From assembly GCF_014699035.1 (NCBI RefSeq), contig NZ_JACXAA010000010.1, positions 226,272 through 290,271 on the forward strand: a stretch of 64,000 nt of DNA. The letters run 5' to 3'. Every line of letters begins with the position of its first letter. Position 1 is the first letter of the stretch. Shown one piece after another: positions 25,378 to 33,295 of this stretch. The DNA is from Spirosoma validum (GTDB taxonomy: Bacteria; Bacteroidota; Bacteroidia; Cytophagales; Spirosomataceae). Both the position numbers and the translations under genes were made by a program. The notes beneath the pieces were generated by a model, which worked only from the letters and a program-made list of their open reading frames with translations, made no database searches and was not told where the DNA came from.

Positions 25378-27105
25378 CTACAACCGTAAGGCTTTCATCT
25401 GTTTAACGGCGTAATTCGCGGCTCTAGCCGTAAGTGCCATATACGTTAGCGAAGGGTTCTGCGTACTGGTCGACGTCATACAAGCGCCGTCGGTGACAAA
25501 TACATTCGGACAATGATGTAGCTGGTTCCAGCGATTGAGTAACGACGTTTTCGGATCGCGACCCATCCGAACACCACCCATTTCATGATTCTCGCTACCC
25601 GGCAGTCGGCCAGTATCCTGCGTGCGAATGTTTTTGAAACCGGCCTTCGTGTACATTTCGGAGAATTGATCGAAGAAATCCCGCAGAATTTTTTCGTCAT
25701 TTTCGTCGTAACCAACCGAAACTCTAAGTTGTGGTATCCCGAAATTATCTGTCAACGTCGGGTCAAGACGCACCGTGCTGTGTGGTTTCGGAATAGTTTC
25801 GGCCATCATCGCTGAGCCGACTTGCCATTCACCTAAGCCTGGATTTAACAGATTATGCTTTAATGCTGAACCAATACCGGCCTCATTCTGAGTAGACGGT
25901 CTCGAGGAATAGAACGTAGCGGCATAACCCCGCAGAAAATCGGTTTCCTGTTTCACTACGTTCCGGAATCGGGGAATGTAGCTGCTATTTGGCCGCCGAC
26001 CATCCGTCGTAAATTCGGAAAAACCTTCATACGTAGCAGAAACTCGTCCCCGGTAACTGTGAAACGCCACGTGCGTACCCAATAGCCCACTGTCATTCCC
26101 CAGGCCATTTGGAAAACGGGTTGAGATTGAATTCAGAAGAATCAGATTGGTATGCAGTGCCGACGCATTCACGAAAATAATATGGGCGTAATACTCCGTC
26201 ATCTGGTGCGTTTGCGTATCAATCACCCGTACGCCCGTCGCTTTGCCGGTTACCTTTCCATTCGTTTGGTCATCGTAAATAATGGAATGAACAACCGAAT
26301 TAGGCTGTAACGTGAGTTTCCCGGTACGTAGCGCCCAGGGAATGGTCGACGCATTACTGCTGAAATAGCCACCATACGGACAACCGCGTTCACATAACGT
26401 TCGATGCTGACATTGTGCCCGACCTTGCTGATAATGAATAGGCTTCGGCTGAGTGAGGTGAGCTGCCCGACCAATGATTACATGCCGGTCGTTATACTGC
26501 GTAGCGATCTGTTTTTTGAAATACGATTCGACACACGACATCTCGTGCGGAGGCAGGAACTCACCATCCGGCAACGTAGCGAGACCATCCCGGTTTCCGG
26601 TGATGCCCACGAATTTTTCAACGTGACTGTACCAGGGTGCAATATCGGCGTATCGAATTGGCCAGTCTACGGCAAAGCCATCGCGGGCGGGTCCTTCGAA
26701 ATCAAAATCGCTCCATCGCTGTGTCTGTCGTCCCCAGGTCAGCGAGCGCCCACCTACCTGGTAGCCATGTATCCAGTCGTAGGGCTTTTCCTGTACGTAA
26801 GGCTGTTCACTGTCTTTAGCAAAAAAATGCAGTGTGTCTTCGTGGAAGGCGTAGTTCCGGCTGGCAATTGAATAATCTTTGCGGATGTGAAGTGGTACTT
26901 GCCCGCGATGTTCCAGCTCCCATGGATTTAACGTAGCGGTTGGATAATCGGTGATGTGATCGACCGGCCGACCTCGTTCCAGCAATAACGTACGTAATCC
27001 ACGTTGCGTAAGTTCTTTTGCTGCCCAGCCTCCACTAATTCCCGAGCCGATCACGATGGCATCGTATGTACGGGTTTTTACACTATCTATCGATAAATAC
27101 GCCAC
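25378..27105 (-). CDS. GMC-family oxidoreductase
   Basis: A 575-residue FAD enzyme of the glucose-methanol-choline family. The FAD loop AIVIGSGISGGWAAKEL is close to the N-terminus, GYQVGGRSLTWGRQTQRWSDFDF follows, and the C-terminal block has the catalytic His in NHEMGG and the Asn in STQNPSLTYMALTARAA. A cysteine-rich CQHRTLCERGCPYGG segment lies mid-protein. It probably oxidises a sugar or alcohol; no signal peptide is seen. GTG at 27105 gives the expected start 'M-AYLSIDSVKTRTYDAI'; a TTG at 27135 would place the start inside a palindrome. No ATG is available before the FAD loop. Confidence 0.9.
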   Translation of the reverse strand: MAYLSIDSVKTRTYDAIVIGSGISGGWAAKELTQRGLRTLLLERGRPVDHITDYPTATLNPWELEHRGQVPLHIRKDYSIASRNYAFHEDTLHFFAKDSEQPYVQEKPYDWIHGYQVGGRSLTWGRQTQRWSDFDFEGPARDGFAVDWPIRYADIAPWYSHVEKFVGITGNRDGLATLPDGEFLPPHEMSCVESYFKKQIATQYNDRHVIIGRAAHLTQPKPIHYQQGRAQCQHRTLCERGCPYGGYFSSNASTIPWALRTGKLTLQPNSVVHSIIYDDQTNGKVTGKATGVRVIDTQTHQMTEYYAHIIFVNASALHTNLILLNSISTRFPNGLGNDSGLLGTHVAFHSYRGRVSATYEGFSEFTTDGRRPNSSYIPRFRNVVKQETDFLRGYAATFYSSRPSTQNEAGIGSALKHNLLNPGLGEWQVGSAMMAETIPKPHSTVRLDPTLTDNFGIPQLRVSVGYDENDEKILRDFFDQFSEMYTKAGFKNIRTQDTGRLPGSENHEMGGVRMGRDPKTSLLNRWNQLHHCPNVFVTDGACMTSTSTQNPSLTYMALTARAANYAVKQMKALRL

Positions 27106-27117
27106 GTCTACTAATGA

Positions 27118-27154
27118 TTTTACGGAACGATCCAATAAGAACCGTTCCGTAAAA
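27118..27154. repeat. 12-bp perfect inverted repeat between acyl-CoA reductase and GMC genes
   Basis: TTTTACGGAACG (27118-27129) and CGTTCCGTAAAA (27143-27154) are exact reverse complements with a 13-base loop. It fills most of the gap between the two minus-strand genes; it may act as a weak terminator or processing site. Confidence 0.75.
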
Positions 27155-27173
27155 ATAACAAACTCAACGCTTT

Positions 27174-28208
27174 TTAAAGCGTTGCCAGAAAGGCCATTGT
27201 GTCAACCCCATCGGCGTAATCATTCAGACTGGGGTGCTGGGTTTGTCCGAAGGGAACACTACCCGAAAGCCAGCCCTGGGCAGAAGCTACCACCTGAATT
27301 CGGTCGGCGTTGGCATCGAGCCACGTGATGGCGTCGTCCTGAGTCTGGTACGTCTGGTAATACACGACTGAAATGGGCGAAACCAGACCTTCATTTTCAG
27401 TTAGTAACAGGTAGCCGTTATCAAAGTGCGGTATGGCATTGATGAGATAGATCGACTTATTGTAATCGTAGTTGTTCTGGTACTTGTGGTTATTCAGAAA
27501 GGTTTTGGCCTCTGGTTCCAGCGTACGTAATAAAGGCGTGAAGTCATACGGCTCACCATTAGGCCCTTCTGGAACCAGCAGCGTTGAGACATTTCGGCAC
27601 CCTAACCCATAATAATCGGAAAGGTCATGACCAAGTTTTTGAAACTCTTCTTCGCTTTCTTCGCCCATCAGCAGACCTACCGACGTACGGTTTTTGCGAA
27701 TGATACTTGGCTTCTTCCCAAAGTAATGCTCAAAGTAACGGGCTGTGTTGTTACTCCCTGTTGCGATATAAGCATCAGCCGCATTTAGTCGGTCGGCTTC
27801 CTCCAGCCAGCTATCGATCGCTGGATTGACCTCCTTTAATTTTTGTATTAAATAGTGGATAAATACAAAATCCTGGCTGCTTAGTTTCGCCAATAGTTTG
27901 TGACCGCTCATAAGTACGCAGAGCAGATCGTGGAACCCAACGGCAGGAATATTTCCTGCCATAACGACCCCCACCGTACGCGGTTGCTTTGGCTCAGTCG
28001 GATACTGACTGGCCCAGGCCGTGAGCTTATCGGCGGTTAGAAAATCATCCGCAAGAGCGCGTAAGGCAGCCAATGAGTTCTCAAGCGTAAACCAGTTATT
28101 TTTATAGTAAGCCTGTTGAGCAATAGCAGCTAGTTCGGGTTGGGCATCAGCTGAGCGCAGAAAGTCACCTAGAGCCACGAACGTTTGCAGACGTTCTGAA
28201 TGAAGCAT
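27174..28208 (-). CDS. LuxC-type acyl-CoA reductase
   Basis: A 344-residue cytoplasmic protein of the acyl-CoA reductase (LuxC) family, aldehyde-dehydrogenase fold. The nucleotide segment VGVVMAGNIPAVGFHDLL and the likely catalytic cysteine C204 in GLGCRNVSTL are present. The family reduces acyl-CoA or acyl-enzyme to aldehyde with NADPH. There are no luciferase or luxD/E genes, so bioluminescence is not implied. It is divergent from a dicluster ferredoxin, a pairing seen repeatedly in Bacteroidota. ATG at 28208 is preferred to a TTG at 28223. Confidence 0.9.
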   Translation of the reverse strand: MLHSERLQTFVALGDFLRSADAQPELAAIAQQAYYKNNWFTLENSLAALRALADDFLTADKLTAWASQYPTEPKQPRTVGVVMAGNIPAVGFHDLLCVLMSGHKLLAKLSSQDFVFIHYLIQKLKEVNPAIDSWLEEADRLNAADAYIATGSNNTARYFEHYFGKKPSIIRKNRTSVGLLMGEESEEEFQKLGHDLSDYYGLGCRNVSTLLVPEGPNGEPYDFTPLLRTLEPEAKTFLNNHKYQNNYDYNKSIYLINAIPHFDNGYLLLTENEGLVSPISVVYYQTYQTQDDAITWLDANADRIQVVASAQGWLSGSVPFGQTQHPSLNDYADGVDTMAFLATL

Positions 28209-28260
28209 GAATTGGATAAACAAATGGAATACACCATCAACTAATGTAATGAAAATTTAG

Positions 28261-28291
28261 TTTGTTGCCAACCTTTAAATAGTTATATTTG
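28261..28291 (+). promoter_or_regulatory. Bacteroidota-type promoter of the ferredoxin gene
   Basis: TTTG (28261-28264), a 19-base spacer and TATATTTG (28284-28291) match the TTTG / TAnnTTTG promoter consensus exactly. The ferredoxin ATG lies about 50 bases downstream. Confidence 0.6.
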
Positions 28292-28342
28292 TTGTCCTAT
28301 TTAAGATAGTATAAATTTAGCGTATATAAATCAGACCTGCTC

Positions 28343-28693
28343 ATGGCAATCATGATTACCGATGAGTGCATCAACTGTGGTGCCTGCGAACCCGAATGCC
28401 CTAATACAGCCATCTATGAGGGTGGCGTCGAATGGACGTGGGGTGGGGGAACGGAACTGACCGAAGTCGATTTTGGCGATGGTACAGTTGTGAGTGGCAA
28501 AGCTCCTCAGTACCCTGTCTCGAACGAATTTTATTACATCGTCTCTGATAAATGCACCGAGTGTGTAGGCTTTCACGAGGAACCTCAATGTGCGGCCGTG
28601 TGCCCAGTTGATTGCTGTGTTCCCGATCCTGAACACGAAGAAGAAGAAGACACATTGCTGGCTAAGAAAGCATGGCTGCACGCTGAAGCATAA
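28343..28693 (+). CDS. Dicluster [4Fe-4S] ferredoxin
   Basis: A 116-residue ferredoxin with two cluster-binding sets: CINCGACEPECP near residues 9-20 and a C-terminal CTECVGFHEEPQCAAVCPVD with the long insertion between second and third cysteines typical of FdxA/Alvin-type ferredoxins. The stretch between them (about 27-60) is acidic and extended. The C-terminus is Glu-rich. It transfers electrons at low potential; its partner may be the divergent acyl-CoA reductase. A perfect terminator follows. Confidence 0.93.
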   Translation: MAIMITDECINCGACEPECPNTAIYEGGVEWTWGGGTELTEVDFGDGTVVSGKAPQYPVSNEFYYIVSDKCTECVGFHEEPQCAAVCPVDCCVPDPEHEEEEDTLLAKKAWLHAEA

Positions 28694-28720
28694 GCTAGCA
28701 GGACAAACCAGTTTACCATA

Positions 28721-28758
28721 CAACAAAGCCCGATCAGTTTCCTGATCGGGCTTTGTTG
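28721..28758 (+). terminator. Intrinsic terminator of the ferredoxin gene
   Basis: A 17-bp perfect inverted repeat (28721-28737 and 28742-28758) with loop TTTC, followed by a short T-rich stretch. Confidence 0.88.
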
Positions 28759-28762
28759 TTTT

Positions 28763-29050
28763 CTAGCCTAAATACAACTCTAAAATAGGCGATTTCGCCC
28801 TAAAAAAGCAAGTTTTCATATAAAATAATATTCTGTAAAAGGTGCATTACGCAAAATATAGTTTAGAATTAAATTTAATAGTTATTTAGGTACTTATGGC
28901 TGAAGAAATAGAAATATTTCAATTTTTTTGGCTAAAATCTAAGAAATCGCATAATTATTTGAGGTTGCTTATTGCGTACGATAATTTTTTAAACAAAATT
29001 TGCTTCGAAATGAAACCACGATAATAATTTACCACAACCAAATTTATAAT
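28763..29050 (+). other. AT-rich leader upstream of the porin/ammonium transporter pair
   Basis: About 290 very AT-rich bases without a gene. It very likely contains the promoter of the porin-amt unit, but no exact TAnnTTTG element is visible (nearest are AAAATTTG and TAATTTTT around 28980-29002). No sigma-54 type GG-N10-GC site was seen. Confidence 0.5.
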
Positions 29051-30226
29051 ATGAAAAAAGCTGTTTTACTTATTGGATCTTTGTTTTTTGGTTTAGCCGT
29101 TCAGGCGCAGGATTCTACTTCAGCAACCCCCGGAAAATTCACGTTTTCTGGTTACATGGATACGTATTATTTTGGTAACTTCAATAATCCCAGAAGTCAG
29201 TCGAACTTAGGCTTAAGTGGTCCTGGTGTTCCGGGTACAGCGCGCGCTTTCGATCAGAAAGCGGGTCAATTTGGCATCGGTTTGATTCAGGCAAAAGCGA
29301 CGTACACGGCTGATAAGATTGACGCCGTTATGGATCTGGCATTTGGTCCATTTGCTGATCTGGGTAACTATGGCAACAATGTCGGATTTCTTGGTGCTGG
29401 TTCAACATCGCTGGCGATCAAACAGGCCTACATAACCTTTAAAGCGACTAACAAATTATCGTTCACAGCAGGTCAGTTTGGTACCCACATTGGCTACGAG
29501 GTTATCGACGCTCCGGTTAACTATAACTATTCGCTCTCGAACCTTTTCAACAACGGACCCTTTTATCACATTGGTCTGAAAGCGCAGTATGCGTTTAGCG
29601 ATAGAGCCTCTTTGATGCTTGGTCTTGTCAATAATGTCGACAACATCTTTGACAACAATAAAAAGAAAGGCGTGATTGGTCAGTTCTTCTTCTCACCAGT
29701 ATCGGGTTGGAACGTCTATGTAAATGGAATCATGTCGAATGAGGCTTCTAATCCTGTTCTGGGTGTCGACAGCACAGTTGCGCTAAGTGCTGACAAAGGC
29801 ATGTATTCGTTGCTTGATCTAACGACCACCTATCAGATTTCATCTAAGTTCTTCCTTGGCCTGAATGCGGCTATGGGCTCTCAAAAAGGTGATTATCAAG
29901 GCTACGGTGGACCCGCTACGTCGAAGAGCTGGGGCGGCTTTGCGCTGTATTCCAACTACGCCTTCACCGACAAATTTGGCTTAGGAGTTCGGTATGAAAT
30001 GTTCGATAACAAAAGTGGCGTCCGGGCTCTGCTCGACGCTTCCGGAAAGGGTGCCAGTGTTAATTCCATTACCGTAACGGGAAATATTACGGCGGCTGAT
30101 GGACACATCCTGTTTAAGCCTGAACTACGGGTTGATAGCTACTCAGCCAACAAATTCGAGAAAAATAATGGCTCTCTAACTAAGTCGCAGGCTACCCTGG
30201 GCATGGCTGCCATTTTCAAGTTCTAA
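29051..30226 (+). CDS. Outer-membrane beta-barrel porin (BBP2/OmpL-like)
   Basis: A 391-residue porin. Sec signal MKKAVLLIGSLFFGLAVQAQ; the mature protein begins KFTFSGYMDTYYFGNFNN, the start of putative beta-barrel porin-2 proteins, and alternates amphipathic strands to the C-terminal ATLGMAAIFKF ending in phenylalanine. It probably forms a channel for small polar solutes. It lies 64 bases before the ammonium transporter gene, and this gene pair is common in Bacteroidota, so it may supply ammonium or an amine to the periplasm (inference). ATG 29051 starts the signal peptide; a TTG at 29000 was rejected. Confidence 0.88.
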   Translation: MKKAVLLIGSLFFGLAVQAQDSTSATPGKFTFSGYMDTYYFGNFNNPRSQSNLGLSGPGVPGTARAFDQKAGQFGIGLIQAKATYTADKIDAVMDLAFGPFADLGNYGNNVGFLGAGSTSLAIKQAYITFKATNKLSFTAGQFGTHIGYEVIDAPVNYNYSLSNLFNNGPFYHIGLKAQYAFSDRASLMLGLVNNVDNIFDNNKKKGVIGQFFFSPVSGWNVYVNGIMSNEASNPVLGVDSTVALSADKGMYSLLDLTTTYQISSKFFLGLNAAMGSQKGDYQGYGGPATSKSWGGFALYSNYAFTDKFGLGVRYEMFDNKSGVRALLDASGKGASVNSITVTGNITAADGHILFKPELRVDSYSANKFEKNNGSLTKSQATLGMAAIFKF

Positions 30227-30290
30227 TAGATAACCCCGCTTGCTTAACCCAATTTCTTAACTCAGTACAACAAAAAACCTCTCCTGTATT

Positions 30291-31625
30291 ATGCAAAAGC
30301 CCAGTTACATTCCTCTCATTCTTCTGCTAGTTTTTGCCGTGCTCGGTATACTGCCTGGTTTCAATGGCGTTCCGACACAGATCGTAACCGAAGGCATCAG
30401 CGCTGGTGATACGGCCTGGATGCTCGTTGCCACAGCTCTTGTCTTGTTGATGACTCCTGGTCTGGCCTATTTCTACGGCGGTATGGTGAATAACAAAAAT
30501 GTTATCTCAACCATGCTGCAAAGTTTCGTAGCGATGGGTGTTATTAGTGTTTTGTGGGTTGTTATTGGATTTAGTCTTGCATTCGGTTCGGATATTGGTG
30601 GTTTCATTGGTAATCCAATGGATCACTTTATGTTCAAAGGCGTATTGGACGGTAAGCCCTGGTCCCTGGCCGCTTCGATTCCCCTGGTCGTTTTCGCGTT
30701 CTTCCAACTTAAGTTTGCCGTCATTACGCCTGCTCTGGTAACGGGTTCAATGGCCGAACGTATCAATTTCAAGTCATACGTTTTGTTCATGATCCTGTTC
30801 AGTGTGTTCGTATATGCTCCCCTGGCACACATGACCTGGCATCCAGAAGGTATCCTGTTCAAACGGGGTGTGCTTGATTTTGCTGGTGGTACGGTTGTAC
30901 ATATGTCCGCTGGCTGGGCCGCTCTGGCCGGTGCTTTGTACCTGAAACGCCGGAAGTCACAAATCGAAGCTAGCTACTTCCCACCAGCCAACATTCCGTT
31001 TGTTCTTCTAGGTACGGGTTTACTGTGGTTCGGCTGGTTCGGTTTTAATGCAGGTTCGGCAGTAGGTGCAACGCCACTGGCCGCTTCGGCTTTCGCAACA
31101 ACCAACACAGCTGCGGCTGCGGCTGGTCTGGCCTGGGTTCTGTTCGATGCCGCTAAAGGCAAGAAAGTATCGGCACTGGGTTTCTGTATCGGTGCAGTAG
31201 TAGGCTTGGTCGCTATTACGCCAGCCGCTGGTTTTGTAACGGTTCCAACCTCTATTTTCATCGGTACCGTAGCTTCTATGATTTCGAATTACATCGCTCA
31301 CTTACGGTCGAAGTCAACTCTGGATGATACGTTGGACGTGTTCCCTTGCCACGGTGTTGGTGGTATGGTTGGTATGGTCATGACCGGCATTTTCGCCAGC
31401 AAAGGGGTTAACTCAGCTGTAACGGTTGAAGGCTTGGCTTTTGGCGAAACGGGTCTGTTCGTTGAGCACATGATCGCCCTGGTTGGCGTATCGGTATTTG
31501 CCTTTGCTATGTCGTTCCTGCTCCTGAAAGTGACTGACCTGATTCTGCCACTTCGTGTAACGGAAGAAGACGAAAAGCAAGGTCTGGATGTCAGCCAGCA
31601 CGACGAATTCCTGATCGAAGCGTAA
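30291..31625 (+). CDS. amt: Ammonium transporter (Amt/MEP/Rh family)
   Basis: A 444-residue inner-membrane channel with about eleven transmembrane helices. TPGLAYFYGGMVNNKNVISTM is the Amt signature, and the twin pore histidines lie in APLAHMTWHPEG and DVFPCHGVGGMVGM. The C-terminal cytoplasmic tail (EEDEKQGLDVSQHDEF) is where GlnK-type PII proteins bind in relatives. It imports ammonium for assimilation. No glnK gene follows within the window, which is unusual compared with many glnK-amtB operons but common in Bacteroidota. Confidence 0.96.
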   Translation: MQKPSYIPLILLLVFAVLGILPGFNGVPTQIVTEGISAGDTAWMLVATALVLLMTPGLAYFYGGMVNNKNVISTMLQSFVAMGVISVLWVVIGFSLAFGSDIGGFIGNPMDHFMFKGVLDGKPWSLAASIPLVVFAFFQLKFAVITPALVTGSMAERINFKSYVLFMILFSVFVYAPLAHMTWHPEGILFKRGVLDFAGGTVVHMSAGWAALAGALYLKRRKSQIEASYFPPANIPFVLLGTGLLWFGWFGFNAGSAVGATPLAASAFATTNTAAAAAGLAWVLFDAAKGKKVSALGFCIGAVVGLVAITPAAGFVTVPTSIFIGTVASMISNYIAHLRSKSTLDDTLDVFPCHGVGGMVGMVMTGIFASKGVNSAVTVEGLAFGETGLFVEHMIALVGVSVFAFAMSFLLLKVTDLILPLRVTEEDEKQGLDVSQHDEFLIEA

Positions 31626-31637
31626 TTATAAACAAAT

Positions 31638-31774
31638 GGTCACTACGTGTCTCAAAATCGTGGTGACCTAATCAATATTGCAACAGAGCCACAGGCACCC
31701 TGTCTGGCCGTGATGTCTGGCAGCTTTATCTGTGGTTTTGTTGTACTTATGGAGCCGTTCCCGCTTGGGGACGG
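31638..31774. terminator. Two hairpins between convergent amt and DUF1304 genes
   Basis: Hairpin 1: GGTCACTACG (31638-31647) with CGTGGTGACC (31659-31668), one G-U pair. Hairpin 2: CCGTTCCC (31755-31762) with GGGGACGG (31767-31774), one G-U pair, followed by a T-rich stretch. They probably end the amt transcript and, from the other side, the DUF1304 transcript. Confidence 0.6.
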
Positions 31775-31799
31775 TTTCCTATTTTATACCCTTTCCCGT

Positions 31800-32162
31800 C
31801 TATGAGAGCAACGTGAAAAGCAGGGCTATAATAGCGGGAAGGGCCTGAACGTAGAAAATAGATTTCTGAGCGGTCAGCGCCCCAAAAATACCCGCTACAA
31901 TCACGCATCCCAGAAAGAAATAAGCGACGTTATTGTGCCATTCATTGTTTTGGATAAGTAATGACCAGATGAGCCCGGCGGCTAAAAAGCCATTGTAGAG
32001 TCCCTGGTTTGCAGCCAGCGATTTGGTTGGCTCAAATAAATCGGGTGGGAGCGATTTAAAGGTTTTCCGGCCTCTGGTTGTCCAAGCAAACATTTCCAGC
32101 CATAGAATATAGAGGTGTTCAATGGCTACGAAGCCGATTAAAATGCTGGCGATTAGTTTCAT
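31800..32162 (-). CDS. DUF1304 family membrane protein
   Basis: A 120-residue integral membrane protein with four hydrophobic helices: IASILIGFVAIEHLYILWLEM at the N-terminus, a second after ANQGLYNGFLAAGLIW, then VAYFFLGCVIVAGIFGAL and ALPAIIALLFTLL. NQGLYNGFLAAGL is the family hallmark. Function is unknown. It lies 29 bases after the acyltransferase gene on the same strand and may be the last gene of that transcript. Confidence 0.88.
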   Translation of the reverse strand: MKLIASILIGFVAIEHLYILWLEMFAWTTRGRKTFKSLPPDLFEPTKSLAANQGLYNGFLAAGLIWSLLIQNNEWHNNVAYFFLGCVIVAGIFGALTAQKSIFYVQALPAIIALLFTLLS

Positions 32163-32191
32163 AACTCTTCAAAGTTGTTAACGTAAATTAT

Positions 32192-33295
32192 CTAACGTAG
32201 CAGACGTCGACCTGACAAGCACGGATACAAAGGTCTCTCAATAAACACGTACAGACCGTGAGCGATCACGATCAGTAAACCGAACAGCAGCCAATAATTC
32301 CGTATTCCCATTTGCTGTAATCCGTTCGCAACTACCCCAAGATGAATCAGATAAAAAGCGTAGGAACTGTGTCCCAGTGCCTGAAAAAGAGGAAACGACA
32401 ACACGTAATGAATGATCGATTTTTTGTTGAGTAAGCCCAGGAAAATCAGCCCGATACCAATTGGCAGAACACAGTTGTAGGCAATAAATTCGCTTCCTAT
32501 TAATGCCACCGATTCAACAGTGTAAGACGCTACGTTGGCTTGCCAGATAACGCAGATTCCGAGTATGACTAGCCCACTGGACGTAGCAAAACGATAAGCA
32601 GGCATTTGTTTCCGGTGCCAGCGATGGGCCAGCCACATACCCACAATGAACTCAAACGCTCGCCCGAAAAACGTGTAAAACAGCATAAATGGTAAGTTGC
32701 CAAAGAAACCCCATCCGTTTGTTTCTTTCGCTATAAGCCATGCAGACAGGCCAATGCTGAGCAATCCGATGGTTAGCCAGAACGCTCCCCAACGTCGTAA
32801 GCCGGTAAAAAGGAAGGGAGCCAACAGGTAAAAACAGGCTTCGACCGTCAGGCTCCAGCTTTGGGCTATACCGCTGAATTTGATCTCGTCAAAAAAGCCT
32901 TTTAGTAACGTAATATTCAATACAAAGAGTGATAAACTCATTGGCTGGCCCCTCATTGCGCTAATTCCAGCGGTTAGAAAAAAGAGCAACGCATACAGTG
33001 GGAAAATTCGAGCGAATCGATTCTGTAAATACCTCCGCCATGACCAGTTTTTCTGAGTGAAAAAACTCTCCGCGTAGCGATGATAAATCAGAAACCCACT
33101 CAGCACGAAGAATATCGATACGCCAACATAGCCTTGGTCAAATAGCCGACGAGCGATAGTACCGGACGTAGCTGGATTATAGTGATGAAGAAAAACAAGA
33201 TAGGCAGCCATCGCTCGTAAACCTGTTAGTGCCGACACGTAACGTCCAACGTTGTTTGAATCCAGTGGACCAGCGTTTACCAGAGCCCGGGTCAT
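32192..33295 (-). CDS. Acyltransferase 3 family membrane protein
   Basis: A 367-residue polytopic protein (about ten helices) of the acyltransferase-3/OafA family. The opening ALTGLRAMAAYLVFLHHYNP carries the catalytic-type histidine, and FVLSGFLIYHRYAESF and YLQNRFARIFPLY are typical. It acetylates or acylates an exported carbohydrate or glycan, using acyl-CoA. Its ATG overlaps the TGA of the preceding giant peptidase gene (ATGA, 33292-33295), so the two are translationally coupled; this links a surface-glycan modification to a T9SS-type protease. Confidence 0.9.
   Translation of the reverse strand: MTRALVNAGPLDSNNVGRYVSALTGLRAMAAYLVFLHHYNPATSGTIARRLFDQGYVGVSIFFVLSGFLIYHRYAESFFTQKNWSWRRYLQNRFARIFPLYALLFFLTAGISAMRGQPMSLSLFVLNITLLKGFFDEIKFSGIAQSWSLTVEACFYLLAPFLFTGLRRWGAFWLTIGLLSIGLSAWLIAKETNGWGFFGNLPFMLFYTFFGRAFEFIVGMWLAHRWHRKQMPAYRFATSSGLVILGICVIWQANVASYTVESVALIGSEFIAYNCVLPIGIGLIFLGLLNKKSIIHYVLSFPLFQALGHSSYAFYLIHLGVVANGLQQMGIRNYWLLFGLLIVIAHGLYVFIERPLYPCLSGRRLLR

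Noticed and set aside
27174..28208. LuxC homologue as evidence for bioluminescence
   Set aside because: No luxA/B luciferase or luxD/E genes are in the neighbourhood, and the family is widespread in non-luminous Bacteroidota.
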